Positions 51,470-59,855 of a DNA stretch of 64,000 nt are shown piece after piece; the stretch's first letter is position 1, and the number at the start of each line of letters is the position of its first letter. The stretch comes from Bacillota bacterium (GTDB lineage: Bacteria; Bacillota; Clostridia; Lachnospirales; Lachnospiraceae), in the NCBI GenBank assembly GCA_023407575.1, contig JAEYLX010000049.1:310001-374000 (forward strand), written 5' to 3'. The notes beneath the pieces were generated by a model, which was not told where the DNA came from, did no database searches, and saw only the letters and a program-made list of their open reading frames with translations. Both the position numbers and the translations under genes were made by a program.

Positions 51470-51604
51470 TAAATGTCTTATAGGGTTCCGCGGCGGTGAA
51501 TAACCACTGGTCTGGTCCAAGATAAGACGCACAGTTTTACTGTGTTCACGGAGGGATAAAAGCCTGGGAGATATTTTATAATATCACCCAAGGCTTATTT
51601 TTTT
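51470..51604 (+). promoter_or_regulatory. Guanidine-I (ykkC) riboswitch with terminator
   Basis: The conserved ykkC blocks are all present and in order: AGGGTTCCG, CTGGTCTGGTCC, ACGGAGGGATAAAAGCC and TGGGAGA. The aptamer runs to about 51575. It is followed by a terminator whose arms (AGCCTGGGAGATATT and AATATCACCCAAGGCT) overlap the aptamer 3' part, then TTTTTTT. Guanidine binding should prevent termination and allow the exporter gene to be made. Known function of the class is guanidine sensing. Confidence 0.93.
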
Positions 51605-51646
51605 ACTACCTTCCACAAACTTATACTTAATGAAAAGGAGCACATT

Positions 51647-51973
51647 ATGATCAAATGGTTTTTCTTAATTATTGCTGGTTTATTCGAGGTTGGCTGGGCG
51701 ATTGGCTTAAAATATTCCAATGGTTTTACTAAAATAGTACCTAGCTGTCTAACGGTAGTCGGTATGATAGCCAGTTTTTATTTCTTATCTCTAGCTTTAA
51801 AGAGTTTTCCTTTGGGAACAGCTTACGCCATCTGGACCGGAATCGGTACGGTAGGCACAGTATTACTTGGAATCGTACTCTTTAAGGAACCCCTTGACGC
51901 TCTGCGTCTTGCCTGTATTGGACTTATTGTATTAGGTATTGTAGGATTAAAGCTCGTATCGCCTGGGCATTAA
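51647..51973 (+). CDS. gdx: SMR-family guanidinium exporter (Gdx/SugE)
   Basis: Small exporter of 108 residues with four membrane helices. Glu13 in AGLFEVGWAIGLKYSNGF is the proton/cation-coupling residue; GLKYSNGFT and the third-helix GTAYAIWTGIGTVGTVLLG are typical for the Gdx subgroup rather than EmrE. Placed behind a guanidine-I riboswitch, which fits guanidinium export. AAGGAGCAC precedes the ATG. It is a single gene; Gdx homodimers of the SugE type need no partner. Confidence 0.93.
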   Translation: MIKWFFLIIAGLFEVGWAIGLKYSNGFTKIVPSCLTVVGMIASFYFLSLALKSFPLGTAYAIWTGIGTVGTVLLGIVLFKEPLDALRLACIGLIVLGIVGLKLVSPGH

Positions 51974-52125
51974 TAATATATCATTCCAATCAACATCAAC
52001 CGTCGTTATAGGAACTAATGAGGGCATCTAACATGGGGCTGTTGCAAAACTAACAATAATAGTTAGTTGAGTAATAGCTCCATTGTGCTTATATTCGCTT
52101 TTATGTGCTTCAATGAAATCAAAAA

Positions 52126-52147
52126 TGCGGATTCCGAAGAATCCGCA
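52126..52147 (-). terminator. Terminator after the GerMN lipoprotein gene
   Basis: Perfect stem TGCGGATTC/GAATCCGCA with a 4-base loop and TTTTT on the minus strand. Confidence 0.85.
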
Positions 52148-52159
52148 AAAATGGTATAA

Positions 52160-53275
52160 TTATTGAACTACCTGATCCAGGTTAACCAAAAAAGGTTCTC
52201 CCTCTTTCATAAGGATATGCCCCGATTCGTATGGCTTACCCTCTACTGTGATATAGACCTGATTAACCCCATAGTATTGGCCTAACGTATTCACAATGCA
52301 CTGTAAAATAAGAGTTTCAAATCCAGCACCTGCATTCATTTCTGTTATTAATTCTTTTGAAAAGTCTACTGCTATTGCTGAATCCTCAGTCCTGGTTATG
52401 TTAAGAATCTGGGTTGAGGGACTTATCAATGGAAGATAAGTATCCTTATCAGGTGTATTTGACAATACCTCCTGCAATTTCAAAAGCGTATCATCATTGG
52501 TAAAGAAGGATACTTCTTTATTCTCTATATATATTTTCTCATCCTGATTCACATAGTAAACACTTATTATTTGATTTAGTGCTGAGTCTGACTTTAATGC
52601 ACTTAGTTGTGAAGCTACTACATCATCTCCAGTCATAAACTCACTCATAACCAACCCCACCTGTGGAGCGTAAAAATCCTTTGATATACTATCTTCCGCT
52701 TCGGTGGTAACTTCCAATGTCGTGTAAGTCCCCAGAGGCGTAGTAATTATCACATCAACATTTGAAATATATCTTTTTCTGCCATCTGGCAAAGTCCATT
52801 CGGTTCCTTTTGTTAAAGGTTCCATAAGTAATACTTCTGCATCCTCCCCAGCCACAGCATCCGACATTATATTTTCCCGGGAATAGCTTTCACTTGTAGA
52901 TTCGATAATCGATAACCTATTCTCTGTTAGCTCCAAGACTCTAACTGTTTCTGTTCCACCATTATTCGTCCTGGTTTGCATTCGATTGTGTTCTTCATCC
53001 AAAAAGTCAACATATCGATTATAAAAAGCAAATTCACTTCCTTTGCCTTCATATACATATACTGAATTCGCTTCAAATGGATAATAATCCTCTAGGGAGA
53101 GCTCTTTGGTTGGCGCGTCCGTTGGCGCTGTTGTTGGCTGTTGTGTAGGTGTTTCGGTTGGTGCTAATGTTGGTTGATTCGTTGGTGTAATATTCTGTTC
53201 CTCTTCTTTAGGTTTTGAACAAGCACTTAGCATTAAACATATAATTAGTACCACGAATGGCAATTTCATCTTCAT
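52160..53275 (-). CDS. GerMN-domain lipoprotein
   Basis: Lipoprotein of 371 residues. Signal MKMKLPFVVLIICLMLSAC with lipidated Cys19, then a Pro/Thr repeat linker (about 30-57, PTxxPT units), a beta-rich middle domain, and a GerMN domain at about 235-360 (TLLKLQEVLSNTPD... AIAVDFSKELITEMNAGAGF). GerM-type proteins are linked to sporulation and germination in studied species. AGGAGG precedes the ATG. It lies downstream of no clear partner. Confidence 0.8.
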   Translation of the reverse strand: MKMKLPFVVLIICLMLSACSKPKEEEQNITPTNQPTLAPTETPTQQPTTAPTDAPTKELSLEDYYPFEANSVYVYEGKGSEFAFYNRYVDFLDEEHNRMQTRTNNGGTETVRVLELTENRLSIIESTSESYSRENIMSDAVAGEDAEVLLMEPLTKGTEWTLPDGRKRYISNVDVIITTPLGTYTTLEVTTEAEDSISKDFYAPQVGLVMSEFMTGDDVVASQLSALKSDSALNQIISVYYVNQDEKIYIENKEVSFFTNDDTLLKLQEVLSNTPDKDTYLPLISPSTQILNITRTEDSAIAVDFSKELITEMNAGAGFETLILQCIVNTLGQYYGVNQVYITVEGKPYESGHILMKEGEPFLVNLDQVVQ

Positions 53276-53421
53276 AGAAACCTCCTAATCTTAATGATTG
53301 AGCGACTGTGGAACTGGATTCTCAATTACTCAAACGATTACCTTCAGTTATGAATATATACTTCTCGAAAATTAGACGATGTAATATTTGGTAAGGTTCC
53401 TAAAATGTGTATCACAATCCA

Positions 53422-54546
53422 CTAAACTAATTTCTTGATAAAACATCGTCTGCGTTTATGGTTAACAGCCTCATAGTGCTTCCATAAAGACTGAACTTGA
53501 TGATTAGTTTCAAGCTCCGGACCAGTCTCTGCATACAATAGGCCATTCTTTCTTGCCGATGCTGACATTGAATTTAGTAGTGCCGCTGTTAATCCTTTAT
53601 TCTGGTATTTAGGAAGTACTCCTACCAGGTACAGATCTAAAATTTTAGTATTTGCATAAGGTGCGCGCATTATGTGGTACCAGCCAAAAGGAAATAATCT
53701 GCCACCACTTTTTTTCACAGCTTTACTTAAGGAGGGCATCCCAAGGCCAAAACCAATCAGCTCCTTGTTTTCATCCACAAGCAGCTTCACATATTCGGGA
53801 TTTATCAACATAATATACTCATTAACATATTTTTGGATTTGCGCTTCTGTTAAATTCACTGTTCCATATAAGTGACTATAGCATATGTTAAGCAGACCCA
53901 GTACTTGGGGAATATAGGACTTTATCTCACTTCTGCTCTTTACTTCAATAAGAGTGATTTTGGATCTCTTAAGAACTGCTTCGGACAGCTTATTCATCTT
54001 CTCGTCAGCTTCCTTGGGAATCGTAACTTTAAACTCCATCCAATCAATATCTTTCCCATATCCAAGCTTTTCTAAATGCTGAACATAATAAGGATGATTA
54101 TAGATTGTAATAAACATACTTTCTTCATGAAAGCCATCCACCAACATTCCCTGCTGATCCATATCACTAAATCCAATGGGTCCATGAATTTCTGCTAATC
54201 CTAAGGAACGTCCCCAATCCTCAACAGCCTCAAATAAAGCAGCTGATACCTCATAATCATCTATAAAATCAACCCTGGAAAATCGAATTCTTTTTGTTTC
54301 CCATTTCAGATTTGCTGCATGACTGATGATGGCTGCAATTCTACCAACACATTTTCCTTCTTTGTAGGCCAGAAACTGCTTTACACTGCAATAATCGTAG
54401 GCTGGGTTCTTCTTAGGATTAAAGGTATTAATTTCATCCAGAATTAAATCTGGAATCGCTTGTGGTACCGCTTTATAAAGCTTTGCCGGAAATGCAGCAA
54501 ATATCTTTTGTTCTTTTTTTGTTCTGACTTCTCTTATTTCAACCAT
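53422..54546 (-). CDS. Large GNAT-like protein
   Basis: About 374 residues of a widespread uncharacterised group with a C-terminal GNAT-like fold (LYLVGVLPKYQNKGLTAALL near residue 318) and the N-terminal half with GRIAAIISHAANLKWETKR and HGPIGFSDMDQQGMLVDGF. The ATG at 54546 matches the usual family start (VEIREVRTKKEQ); an ATG four codons upstream with AGGA is an alternative. Function unknown. Confidence 0.72.
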   Translation of the reverse strand: MVEIREVRTKKEQKIFAAFPAKLYKAVPQAIPDLILDEINTFNPKKNPAYDYCSVKQFLAYKEGKCVGRIAAIISHAANLKWETKRIRFSRVDFIDDYEVSAALFEAVEDWGRSLGLAEIHGPIGFSDMDQQGMLVDGFHEESMFITIYNHPYYVQHLEKLGYGKDIDWMEFKVTIPKEADEKMNKLSEAVLKRSKITLIEVKSRSEIKSYIPQVLGLLNICYSHLYGTVNLTEAQIQKYVNEYIMLINPEYVKLLVDENKELIGFGLGMPSLSKAVKKSGGRLFPFGWYHIMRAPYANTKILDLYLVGVLPKYQNKGLTAALLNSMSASARKNGLLYAETGPELETNHQVQSLWKHYEAVNHKRRRCFIKKLV

Positions 54547-54790
54547 AGTAACCCCCATGTCTTTCCTATATCCGTAACCTTAGGGTCACTATCATTATAT
54601 TTGCATAGTAAAATTATTATTTCACTTTGTAAATCTGATATTATAAGTACCCCTGGTTCTGTTCTATTCTATAAATCTTAATTTGTTTATATTTTTTTTA
54701 TATTCTGTTTATATTTTACATGAACTGTTGTAAAATGCAAGATGCTGTTTTTTCCTGACAAATTATAACTCAATAAAATTATTTTCCCTC

Positions 54791-54819
54791 TTGACTGGAA
54801 ATAATTGTTGTGATAGACT
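54791..54819 (+). promoter_or_regulatory. Promoter of the ABC exporter leader
   Basis: TTGACT, 17-base spacer, TAGACT. Start point near 54826; the ABC genes begin about 245 bases downstream. Confidence 0.65.
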
Positions 54820-54849
54820 AGGAAAAATTTATCTTTTAGGAGACCATAA

Positions 54850-54915
54850 ATGAAATCTTATACTCTTATTCTCGTCATTAGCATAATTCATGTCCTTAAG
54901 CCGCTTCACTTGTAG
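54850..54915 (+). CDS. 21-residue leader peptide of the ABC exporter
   Basis: Short hydrophobic peptide starting MKSYTLILVISI and ending HVLKPLHL, then TAG. The ATG is preceded by TTTTAGGAG at eight bases. The last codons (CCG CTT CAC TTG TAG) form the 5' arm of the next hairpin, so a ribosome halted there would open it. Size, place and overlap match leader peptides such as BmrB of Bacillus. No similarity to a named leader is claimed. Confidence 0.72.
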   Translation: MKSYTLILVISIIHVLKPLHL

Positions 54916-54942
54916 CCCTGTTCGCATAGCTGCAAGCGGTTT
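54898..54942 (+). promoter_or_regulatory. Hairpin 1 of the attenuator, overlapping the leader ORF
   Basis: AAGCCGCTT (54898-54906) pairs with AAGCGGTTT (54934-54942). The 5' arm is inside the leader ORF. The 3' arm, with GCAAGCGG (54932-54939), can instead pair with CCGCCTTGC (54991-54999), the 5' arm of the terminator. Confidence 0.7.
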
Positions 54943-54990
54943 TATTTCTTGTAGTTATGCATAACGGATAAGTTAATATATATATAACAG

Positions 54991-55036
54991 CCGCCTTGCA
55001 TAATAGTCCTTTGGATATTATACAAGGCGGTTTTTT
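54991..55036 (+). terminator. Strong terminator before the ABC exporter genes
   Basis: Fifteen-base arms CCGCCTTGCATAATA/TATTATACAAGGCGG (one mismatch) followed by TTTTTT, 34 bases before the first gene. Together with hairpin 1 it forms an attenuator. Confidence 0.88.
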
Positions 55037-55069
55037 ATATTCAAAACATTAAGAAGGGAACGATGTAGT

Positions 55070-56068
55070 ATGAATGCAATCGAAGTAAGTCAGTTGTCAA
55101 AAACCTTTCGGGTGAAAACTAAGGAGAAAGGCTTTCGGGGGAGTATGAAGTCTTTATTTCATCCAAAGTATCAAAGTATTACCGCAGTAGATCAGATTAG
55201 CTTTCAAGTGGAATCAGGAGAAATCCTTGCCTTTATTGGTCCAAATGGAGCAGGAAAAAGTACCACAATTAAAATGCTTACCGGTATTCTTTATCCCGAT
55301 CAGGGTAATGCAAGGGTGCAAAATCTTGATCCTAAAGTCAGCAGGAAGAAGCTGGCTCATCAAATTGGGACCGTGTTTGGACAAAAGGAACAGCTTTGGA
55401 CCCATCTAACCCCTTATGATAACTTCAAGTTCTTTGGTGCTATCTATGACTTATCTGACCAAGAGGTAGAAGCTAGAATTGAGGAATTAAAAATAGTCTT
55501 TGAGCTTGACAGCTTTATTAATACACCAGTACGTAATCTTTCCCTAGGGCAGAGAATTCGGTGCGAAATCGTTGCCTCGTTAATTCACCGACCCAAGGTG
55601 CTCTTCTTGGATGAACCCACCATTGGGCTTGACCCTGTGGTAAAAGAGAATATTAGATCCTTAATTAAGCGAATGAATAAGGAATATAAAACTACCATTT
55701 TCCTGACCAGTCATGATATTGGAGATATTGAGAAATTATGCAAAAGAATTATCATTGTTAACCATGGACGAATCGTCCTGGATGATTCCATGGAAAACAT
55801 TAAGTATCACTATCTAAACAAGAAGATTATTGAGCTTAAACTAACAGAAGCAACGGACTTCTCTGTGGAGGATGGGATTACCGTGTTAAAGAGTAAAGGA
55901 AATCACTTGAAGCTTGAAATAGATACTACCAGGAAAACGATTACTGATGTCCTCAAACTGATTGATTCCGAACAAATCCTGGATATTAACATTTCAAATA
56001 TTCCTTTAGAAAATATAATAACAGAGATATACAAGGAAAATAGAACTGGAACAGGAGGGATGGTTTGA
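55070..56068 (+). CDS. ABC exporter ATPase (ABC-2 type)
   Basis: ATP-hydrolysing subunit of 332 residues, with Walker A FIGPNGAGKSTTIKMLTG, signature LSLGQRIRCE, Walker B VLFLDEPTIGLDP and switch His in TSHD. The long C-terminal region (about 245-332) and N-terminal extension match the COG4586 group, which works with two dissimilar ABC-2 permeases. First of three overlapping genes; preceded by an attenuator, so the system is likely induced by translation stress or an antibiotic. The exported substrate is unknown. Confidence 0.9.
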   Translation: MNAIEVSQLSKTFRVKTKEKGFRGSMKSLFHPKYQSITAVDQISFQVESGEILAFIGPNGAGKSTTIKMLTGILYPDQGNARVQNLDPKVSRKKLAHQIGTVFGQKEQLWTHLTPYDNFKFFGAIYDLSDQEVEARIEELKIVFELDSFINTPVRNLSLGQRIRCEIVASLIHRPKVLFLDEPTIGLDPVVKENIRSLIKRMNKEYKTTIFLTSHDIGDIEKLCKRIIIVNHGRIVLDDSMENIKYHYLNKKIIELKLTEATDFSVEDGITVLKSKGNHLKLEIDTTRKTITDVLKLIDSEQILDINISNIPLENIITEIYKENRTGTGGMV

Positions 56069-56856
56069 AAAAATATGTCTTTATCTTTAAAGCAACTCTG
56101 ATGGAGAGCCTGCAATATGTTATGAACATCCTGCTGGGGTTTATCAGCTTCTTTATGCTTATGTTTGTATTCCTCTGCTTATGGCAGTATCTTTATTCTG
56201 ATTCCACCAATCTAATTAAGGGCTATTCTATGGAACAGATGATTTGGTATGTAATATTAACGGAGGTATTATGGTTTGGCTGCCGCAGCAGGAGTTTAAC
56301 CGCTCAAATTACTACAGATATTAAGAGTGGAACCATTGCTTATGGTATCAATAAGCCCTATCACTATATCCTTTTTGTAATCTCAAAGTATTTAGGTGAA
56401 ATAGTAATTAAATTGCTCCTCTTCATTGTCGTAGGCTTATCCATCGGATACTTCTTTGTAGGCAGTATTGAGGGCTTTCAGCTTAATAAACTTCCCTTCC
56501 TGCTTATTTCCGGTTTCTTTGGTATTATGATTCAAGCTGTTATCCGTATGCTGATTAGTGTTCTGTCCTTTTGGATTGAGGATGCTCTCCCTTTTCACTG
56601 GATTTTTGATAAACTTATCATTGTAATCGGTATGTTATTTCCAGTTGAAATGTTCCCAGAGTGGGCACAACCTATTATTCGTTCTTCCCCAATCTATGTA
56701 ATTACTTATGCTCCAGCTAAACTTACCATAGATTATAGTAGTGAAGTATTCCTATCCACATTAACAGCGCAGGTATTATATTTCACCTTTACTAGCTTAT
56801 TCTTATTTTTGTTATTTCAGAGAGGAGTGAAGAAATTAAATGTTAACGGCGGTTAA
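56065..56856 (+). CDS. ABC-2 exporter permease 1 (TTG start)
   Basis: Membrane subunit of 263 residues with six hydrophobic segments, matching the COG4587 group. It starts with TTG six bases after AGGAGG, overlapping the ATPase stop codon by four bases, so translation is coupled. It opens MKKYVFIFKATLMESLQYVM. Pairs with permease 2 to form the channel. Confidence 0.85.
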   Translation: MKKYVFIFKATLMESLQYVMNILLGFISFFMLMFVFLCLWQYLYSDSTNLIKGYSMEQMIWYVILTEVLWFGCRSRSLTAQITTDIKSGTIAYGINKPYHYILFVISKYLGEIVIKLLLFIVVGLSIGYFFVGSIEGFQLNKLPFLLISGFFGIMIQAVIRMLISVLSFWIEDALPFHWIFDKLIIVIGMLFPVEMFPEWAQPIIRSSPIYVITYAPAKLTIDYSSEVFLSTLTAQVLYFTFTSLFLFLLFQRGVKKLNVNGG

Positions 56857-57634
56857 AAATCAATGTAAGGTTATGCTTCTTTCGGTTCGTTATAATATTA
56901 TGCGTGAAATGACAAACCGTGTAAGCTTTTTCATGTATGTTAGCTTTATGATTTTAAATAATGCTACCTTTATCATACAATGGCTTCTTTTATTCAGCCT
57001 TAAAAGTGATATTGGTGGTTATTCCATTGATGAAGTAATGCTCCTATGGGGGTTGGCTGCCGGAACCTTTGGTTTTGCTCATGTCTTTTTCACTGGGGGC
57101 TTTTTACTTTCGGACTTAATAATTAACGGGAAATTAGATGCCTTCCTGGTTCAGCCTAAGAATGTTCTACTAAGTGCCATTACTTCTAGAACGAGTTCTG
57201 CCGCAATTGGCGATGTTGTTTATGGCTATCTAATTGTGATTATTTTTCAGTTTAGTATTGGTAATCTCCTATGGTTTACCATCTATAGTATTATGGGAGC
57301 CATTATCATGACTGCTTTTGCTGTTATTACAGAAAGTATTTCCTTCTGGCTGGTTCGAGGTGATTTAATATCGGATAATCTTAACGGACTAATAATTAAT
57401 TTCTCAACCTATCCAGATGGAATTTTTAAAGGTGTTGTTCGTATCTTACTTTTTACAGTTTTACCGGTGGGCATGATTGTATATCTCCCAGTAAAACTTA
57501 TATTAAAATTTCACTTGCCTTCCTTCCTCTATCTGGTTGGATTTACAATTGTAATTTCCCTCTTAGCCTTTTTTATTTTTTATCGTGGGCTAAAACGCTA
57601 CTCCTCCAGTAATCTGATGATTGCCAGAATGTAG
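56840..57634 (+). CDS. ABC-2 exporter permease 2
   Basis: Second membrane subunit of 264 residues, six hydrophobic segments, matching the COG3694 group (NRVSFFMYVSFMILNNATF; LDAFLVQPKNVLLSAITS). It overlaps permease 1 by 17 bases. Last gene of the exporter operon; no clear terminator follows before the PFK promoter. Confidence 0.85.
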   Translation: MLTAVKNQCKVMLLSVRYNIMREMTNRVSFFMYVSFMILNNATFIIQWLLLFSLKSDIGGYSIDEVMLLWGLAAGTFGFAHVFFTGGFLLSDLIINGKLDAFLVQPKNVLLSAITSRTSSAAIGDVVYGYLIVIIFQFSIGNLLWFTIYSIMGAIIMTAFAVITESISFWLVRGDLISDNLNGLIINFSTYPDGIFKGVVRILLFTVLPVGMIVYLPVKLILKFHLPSFLYLVGFTIVISLLAFFIFYRGLKRYSSSNLMIARM

Positions 57635-57650
57635 ATTGTAACGGTTTGTG

Positions 57651-57680
57651 TTTACATTAATTGCCATTCTATGGTACAAT
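57651..57680 (+). promoter_or_regulatory. Probable promoter of the phosphofructokinase gene
   Basis: TTTACA, 18-base spacer, TACAAT. The leader of about 195 bases contains a CTGCTAC/GTAGGTCAG hairpin near 57709-57740. Confidence 0.5.
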
Positions 57681-57882
57681 ACTTTATATTGATTTCTTCA
57701 GAATGCCAGCCTGCTACCGGGGGTTTATGAAAAGTAGGTCAGCAAACGAATAACTCAATACTTAAGCAATTATACTCCAGATAAATTCAGATCTCTGTCT
57801 TTATCAGTAATTGGATTAGACAAAGGTTGATGCGAACTTTTTACACTATGATTCAATTAAAGAAAAGGAGAGAAGTAATTGT

Positions 57883-59097
57883 ATGGTACTTGAGGGAAAA
57901 GTTGTTGTAGCACAAGGTGGTGGCCCCACCGCAGTAATTAATCAATCCCTGGTCGGCGCCGTGCTGGAATCCAGGAAGTTTCCGCAGATAACAAAGGTAT
58001 ATGGTGCCATTAACGGTGTGGCAGGAATCATTAATGAGGATTTTCTGGATCTTACACAGGAAACCACTCATAATCTGGAGCAAGTGGCAATCACCCCTTC
58101 CTCCGCCCTTTTTTCCACCAGAGACAAACCAGATACCGCTTATTGCAAGGAAATTTTTCACGTTTTTAAAGCACATGGCGTGCGATACTTTTTCTATATT
58201 GGCGGAAATGATTCCGCTGACACGGTTCGTATTGTTAATGAGCAGGCGGAAACCTCCGGCTATGAGTTTCGCGCCATACATATTCCAAAAACCATTGATA
58301 ATGATTTACTGGTTAACGATCACACACCTGGTTATCCCTCTGCTGCCAAGTTTGTTGCACAGTCCTTTATTGGCCTAAACTTAGACAATAGAGCCCTGCC
58401 CGGTGTGCACATTGGCGTAGTAATGGGAAGACATGCAGGCTTTTTAACTGCTGCTGCATCCATTGCAAAGAAATATCCCGATGACGGACCACATCTTATC
58501 TATCTCCCAGAGCGTCACTTTAATATTGATAACTTCCTTATGGATGTCAAGGATGTATACGCACGTTTTGGACGGTGTATCATTGCAGTATCTGAAGGCA
58601 TCCAGGATGAGAATGGGGTTCCCATTGTAACTAAATTAGTAAAGAGTGAAAAGGATTCCCATGGCAATGCCCAGCTTTCTGGAACCGGTGCCTTAGGTGA
58701 TCTGTTAACACAGGAAATTAAGAATAAGCTTGGCATAAGCAGAGTTAGATCGGATACTCTCGGGTATCTGCAGCGTTCTTTTATGGGTTGTACTTCTCCA
58801 ATTGACCAACACGAAGCCAGAGAGGTTGGAGAAAAGGCAGCACAGTTTGCCATCTGGCATAATGTTGATGGCTCCATTACCATTCATAGAACTGGCTACT
58901 ATTCAGTGGATTATAAAATGACACCTCTGGCACAGGTGGCTGGTAAAACTAAACTGATGCCGGACAATTTTATTAATGCAAAGGGCAACAACGTAACTGA
59001 TGCCTTTAAATATTACCTTCAGCCACTTCTTGGCTGTGATATGCCAGAAGCTAGTATGCTTAGAGCACCAAGGGCAGAAAAGTTACTGCAAAAATAG
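57883..59097 (+). CDS. pfp: 6-phosphofructokinase, pyrophosphate-dependent type
   Basis: Glycolytic kinase, 404 residues. The phosphoryl-donor site reads VAQGGGPTAVIN, then YIGGNDSADT, and IPKTIDNDL. Asp in GGNDS (E. coli position 104) and Lys in PKTIDND (position 124) are the pair that marks PPi as donor instead of ATP; the first Asp of GGDDS is here Asn, as in related clostridial proteins. MGRHAGFLTA and the fructose-6-phosphate site are normal. AAAAGGAG precedes the ATG. Assignment of PPi is from motif, not assay. Confidence 0.87.
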   Translation: MVLEGKVVVAQGGGPTAVINQSLVGAVLESRKFPQITKVYGAINGVAGIINEDFLDLTQETTHNLEQVAITPSSALFSTRDKPDTAYCKEIFHVFKAHGVRYFFYIGGNDSADTVRIVNEQAETSGYEFRAIHIPKTIDNDLLVNDHTPGYPSAAKFVAQSFIGLNLDNRALPGVHIGVVMGRHAGFLTAAASIAKKYPDDGPHLIYLPERHFNIDNFLMDVKDVYARFGRCIIAVSEGIQDENGVPIVTKLVKSEKDSHGNAQLSGTGALGDLLTQEIKNKLGISRVRSDTLGYLQRSFMGCTSPIDQHEAREVGEKAAQFAIWHNVDGSITIHRTGYYSVDYKMTPLAQVAGKTKLMPDNFINAKGNNVTDAFKYYLQPLLGCDMPEASMLRAPRAEKLLQK

Positions 59098-59120
59098 CAA
59101 TATACTAAATCCAAAGCAAA

Positions 59121-59163
59121 GCCCCTTTCCCACAGATTTAACGGGAAGGGGGCATTATTTTTA
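59121..59163 (+). terminator. Terminator after pfp
   Basis: Eleven-bp GC-rich stem GCCCCTTTCCC/GGGAAGGGGGC followed by ATTATTTTTATTT. Confidence 0.88.
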
Positions 59164-59219
59164 TTTACTCACAATATTCTTGTTTTTTTGAAGGAGCTTT
59201 CTACCTATCTCTTCCCTAA

Positions 59220-59272
59220 AATATATAAAGGACATGTCATATTATTATTTTACGACACGTCCTTTATATATT
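59220..59272 (-). terminator. Hairpin at the end of the 28-codon gene
   Basis: Fourteen-base perfect arms AATATATAAAGGAC/GTCCTTTATATATT; the arm next to the gene overlaps its stop codon. Confidence 0.65.
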
Positions 59273-59357
59273 ATTTCTTCTTTGTTGAACTAGGTGCTGC
59301 ACTTGACTGTGCAGTGCTTTTCTTTTTTGGTGCTTTTTTCGGATTCTTATCTCCCAT
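59271..59357 (-). CDS. 28-residue Lys/Ser-rich small protein
   Basis: Very short gene with an excellent ribosome site (AAAAGGAGGTGG) before the ATG. The product opens MGDKNPKKAPKKKSTAQ and ends in STKKK: about a third Lys, no Cys or aromatic residues. Such tiny basic proteins occur in many Firmicutes and Bacteroidetes, with no known role. The hairpin at 59220-59272 sits on its stop codon and is likely its terminator. Confidence 0.65.
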   Translation of the reverse strand: MGDKNPKKAPKKKSTAQSSAAPSSTKKK

Positions 59358-59480
59358 GAGTTCCACCTCCTTTTGTACAATTTAGGGAATTAATTACATT
59401 GTATAATTAGTTCCATTTATTGTCAAATAGATTCTGAACTCAATCCACTCCATCTCTAATTCTATTATTAGAATCAAACT

Positions 59481-59765
59481 CTATTTTATTATTTCTCTTT
59501 CTGTTATTAACACTTCACCCTCTGTATTACTCTCGACAAAATTAAACACATGCTCGAGAATACTATCCGCCTGTGACCTATCTCCTGCGATGCCTGCAAA
59601 CCCCAGCACAGCTATTTGATGAATGTCCTGCTCTTCAACTTCTGCTGCCGATACATTGAATTGATTTCGCACCTTTGCCACCAGACTTTTTACAACCATA
59701 CGCTTCTCTTTCAGTGAATGCACCCAAGGTAAATGTATCTTAATTGTTCCTGTTGCGATAAACAT
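59481..59765 (-). CDS. DUF503 protein (YlxP-like)
   Basis: Ninety-four residues, the normal length. The family opening is present (GTIKIHLPWVHSLKEKRMVV then SLVAKVRNQFNVSAAEV). YlxP-type proteins sit near translation-factor genes in many Firmicutes and may act on ribosomes. GGAGG precedes the ATG. It lies next to truA. Confidence 0.87.
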   Translation of the reverse strand: MFIATGTIKIHLPWVHSLKEKRMVVKSLVAKVRNQFNVSAAEVEEQDIHQIAVLGFAGIAGDRSQADSILEHVFNFVESNTEGEVLITEREIIK

Positions 59766-59855
59766 GGGGTAACCTCCATTTATATAACATTAATCATTGC
59801 AAGGACTACATAGTTTTCTTCTCATATATAACCTTTAGAAAGTTTCTCAATTATT

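Noticed and set aside
58001..58378. 125-codon plus-strand ORF inside pfp
   Set aside because: Shadow of pfp in another frame.
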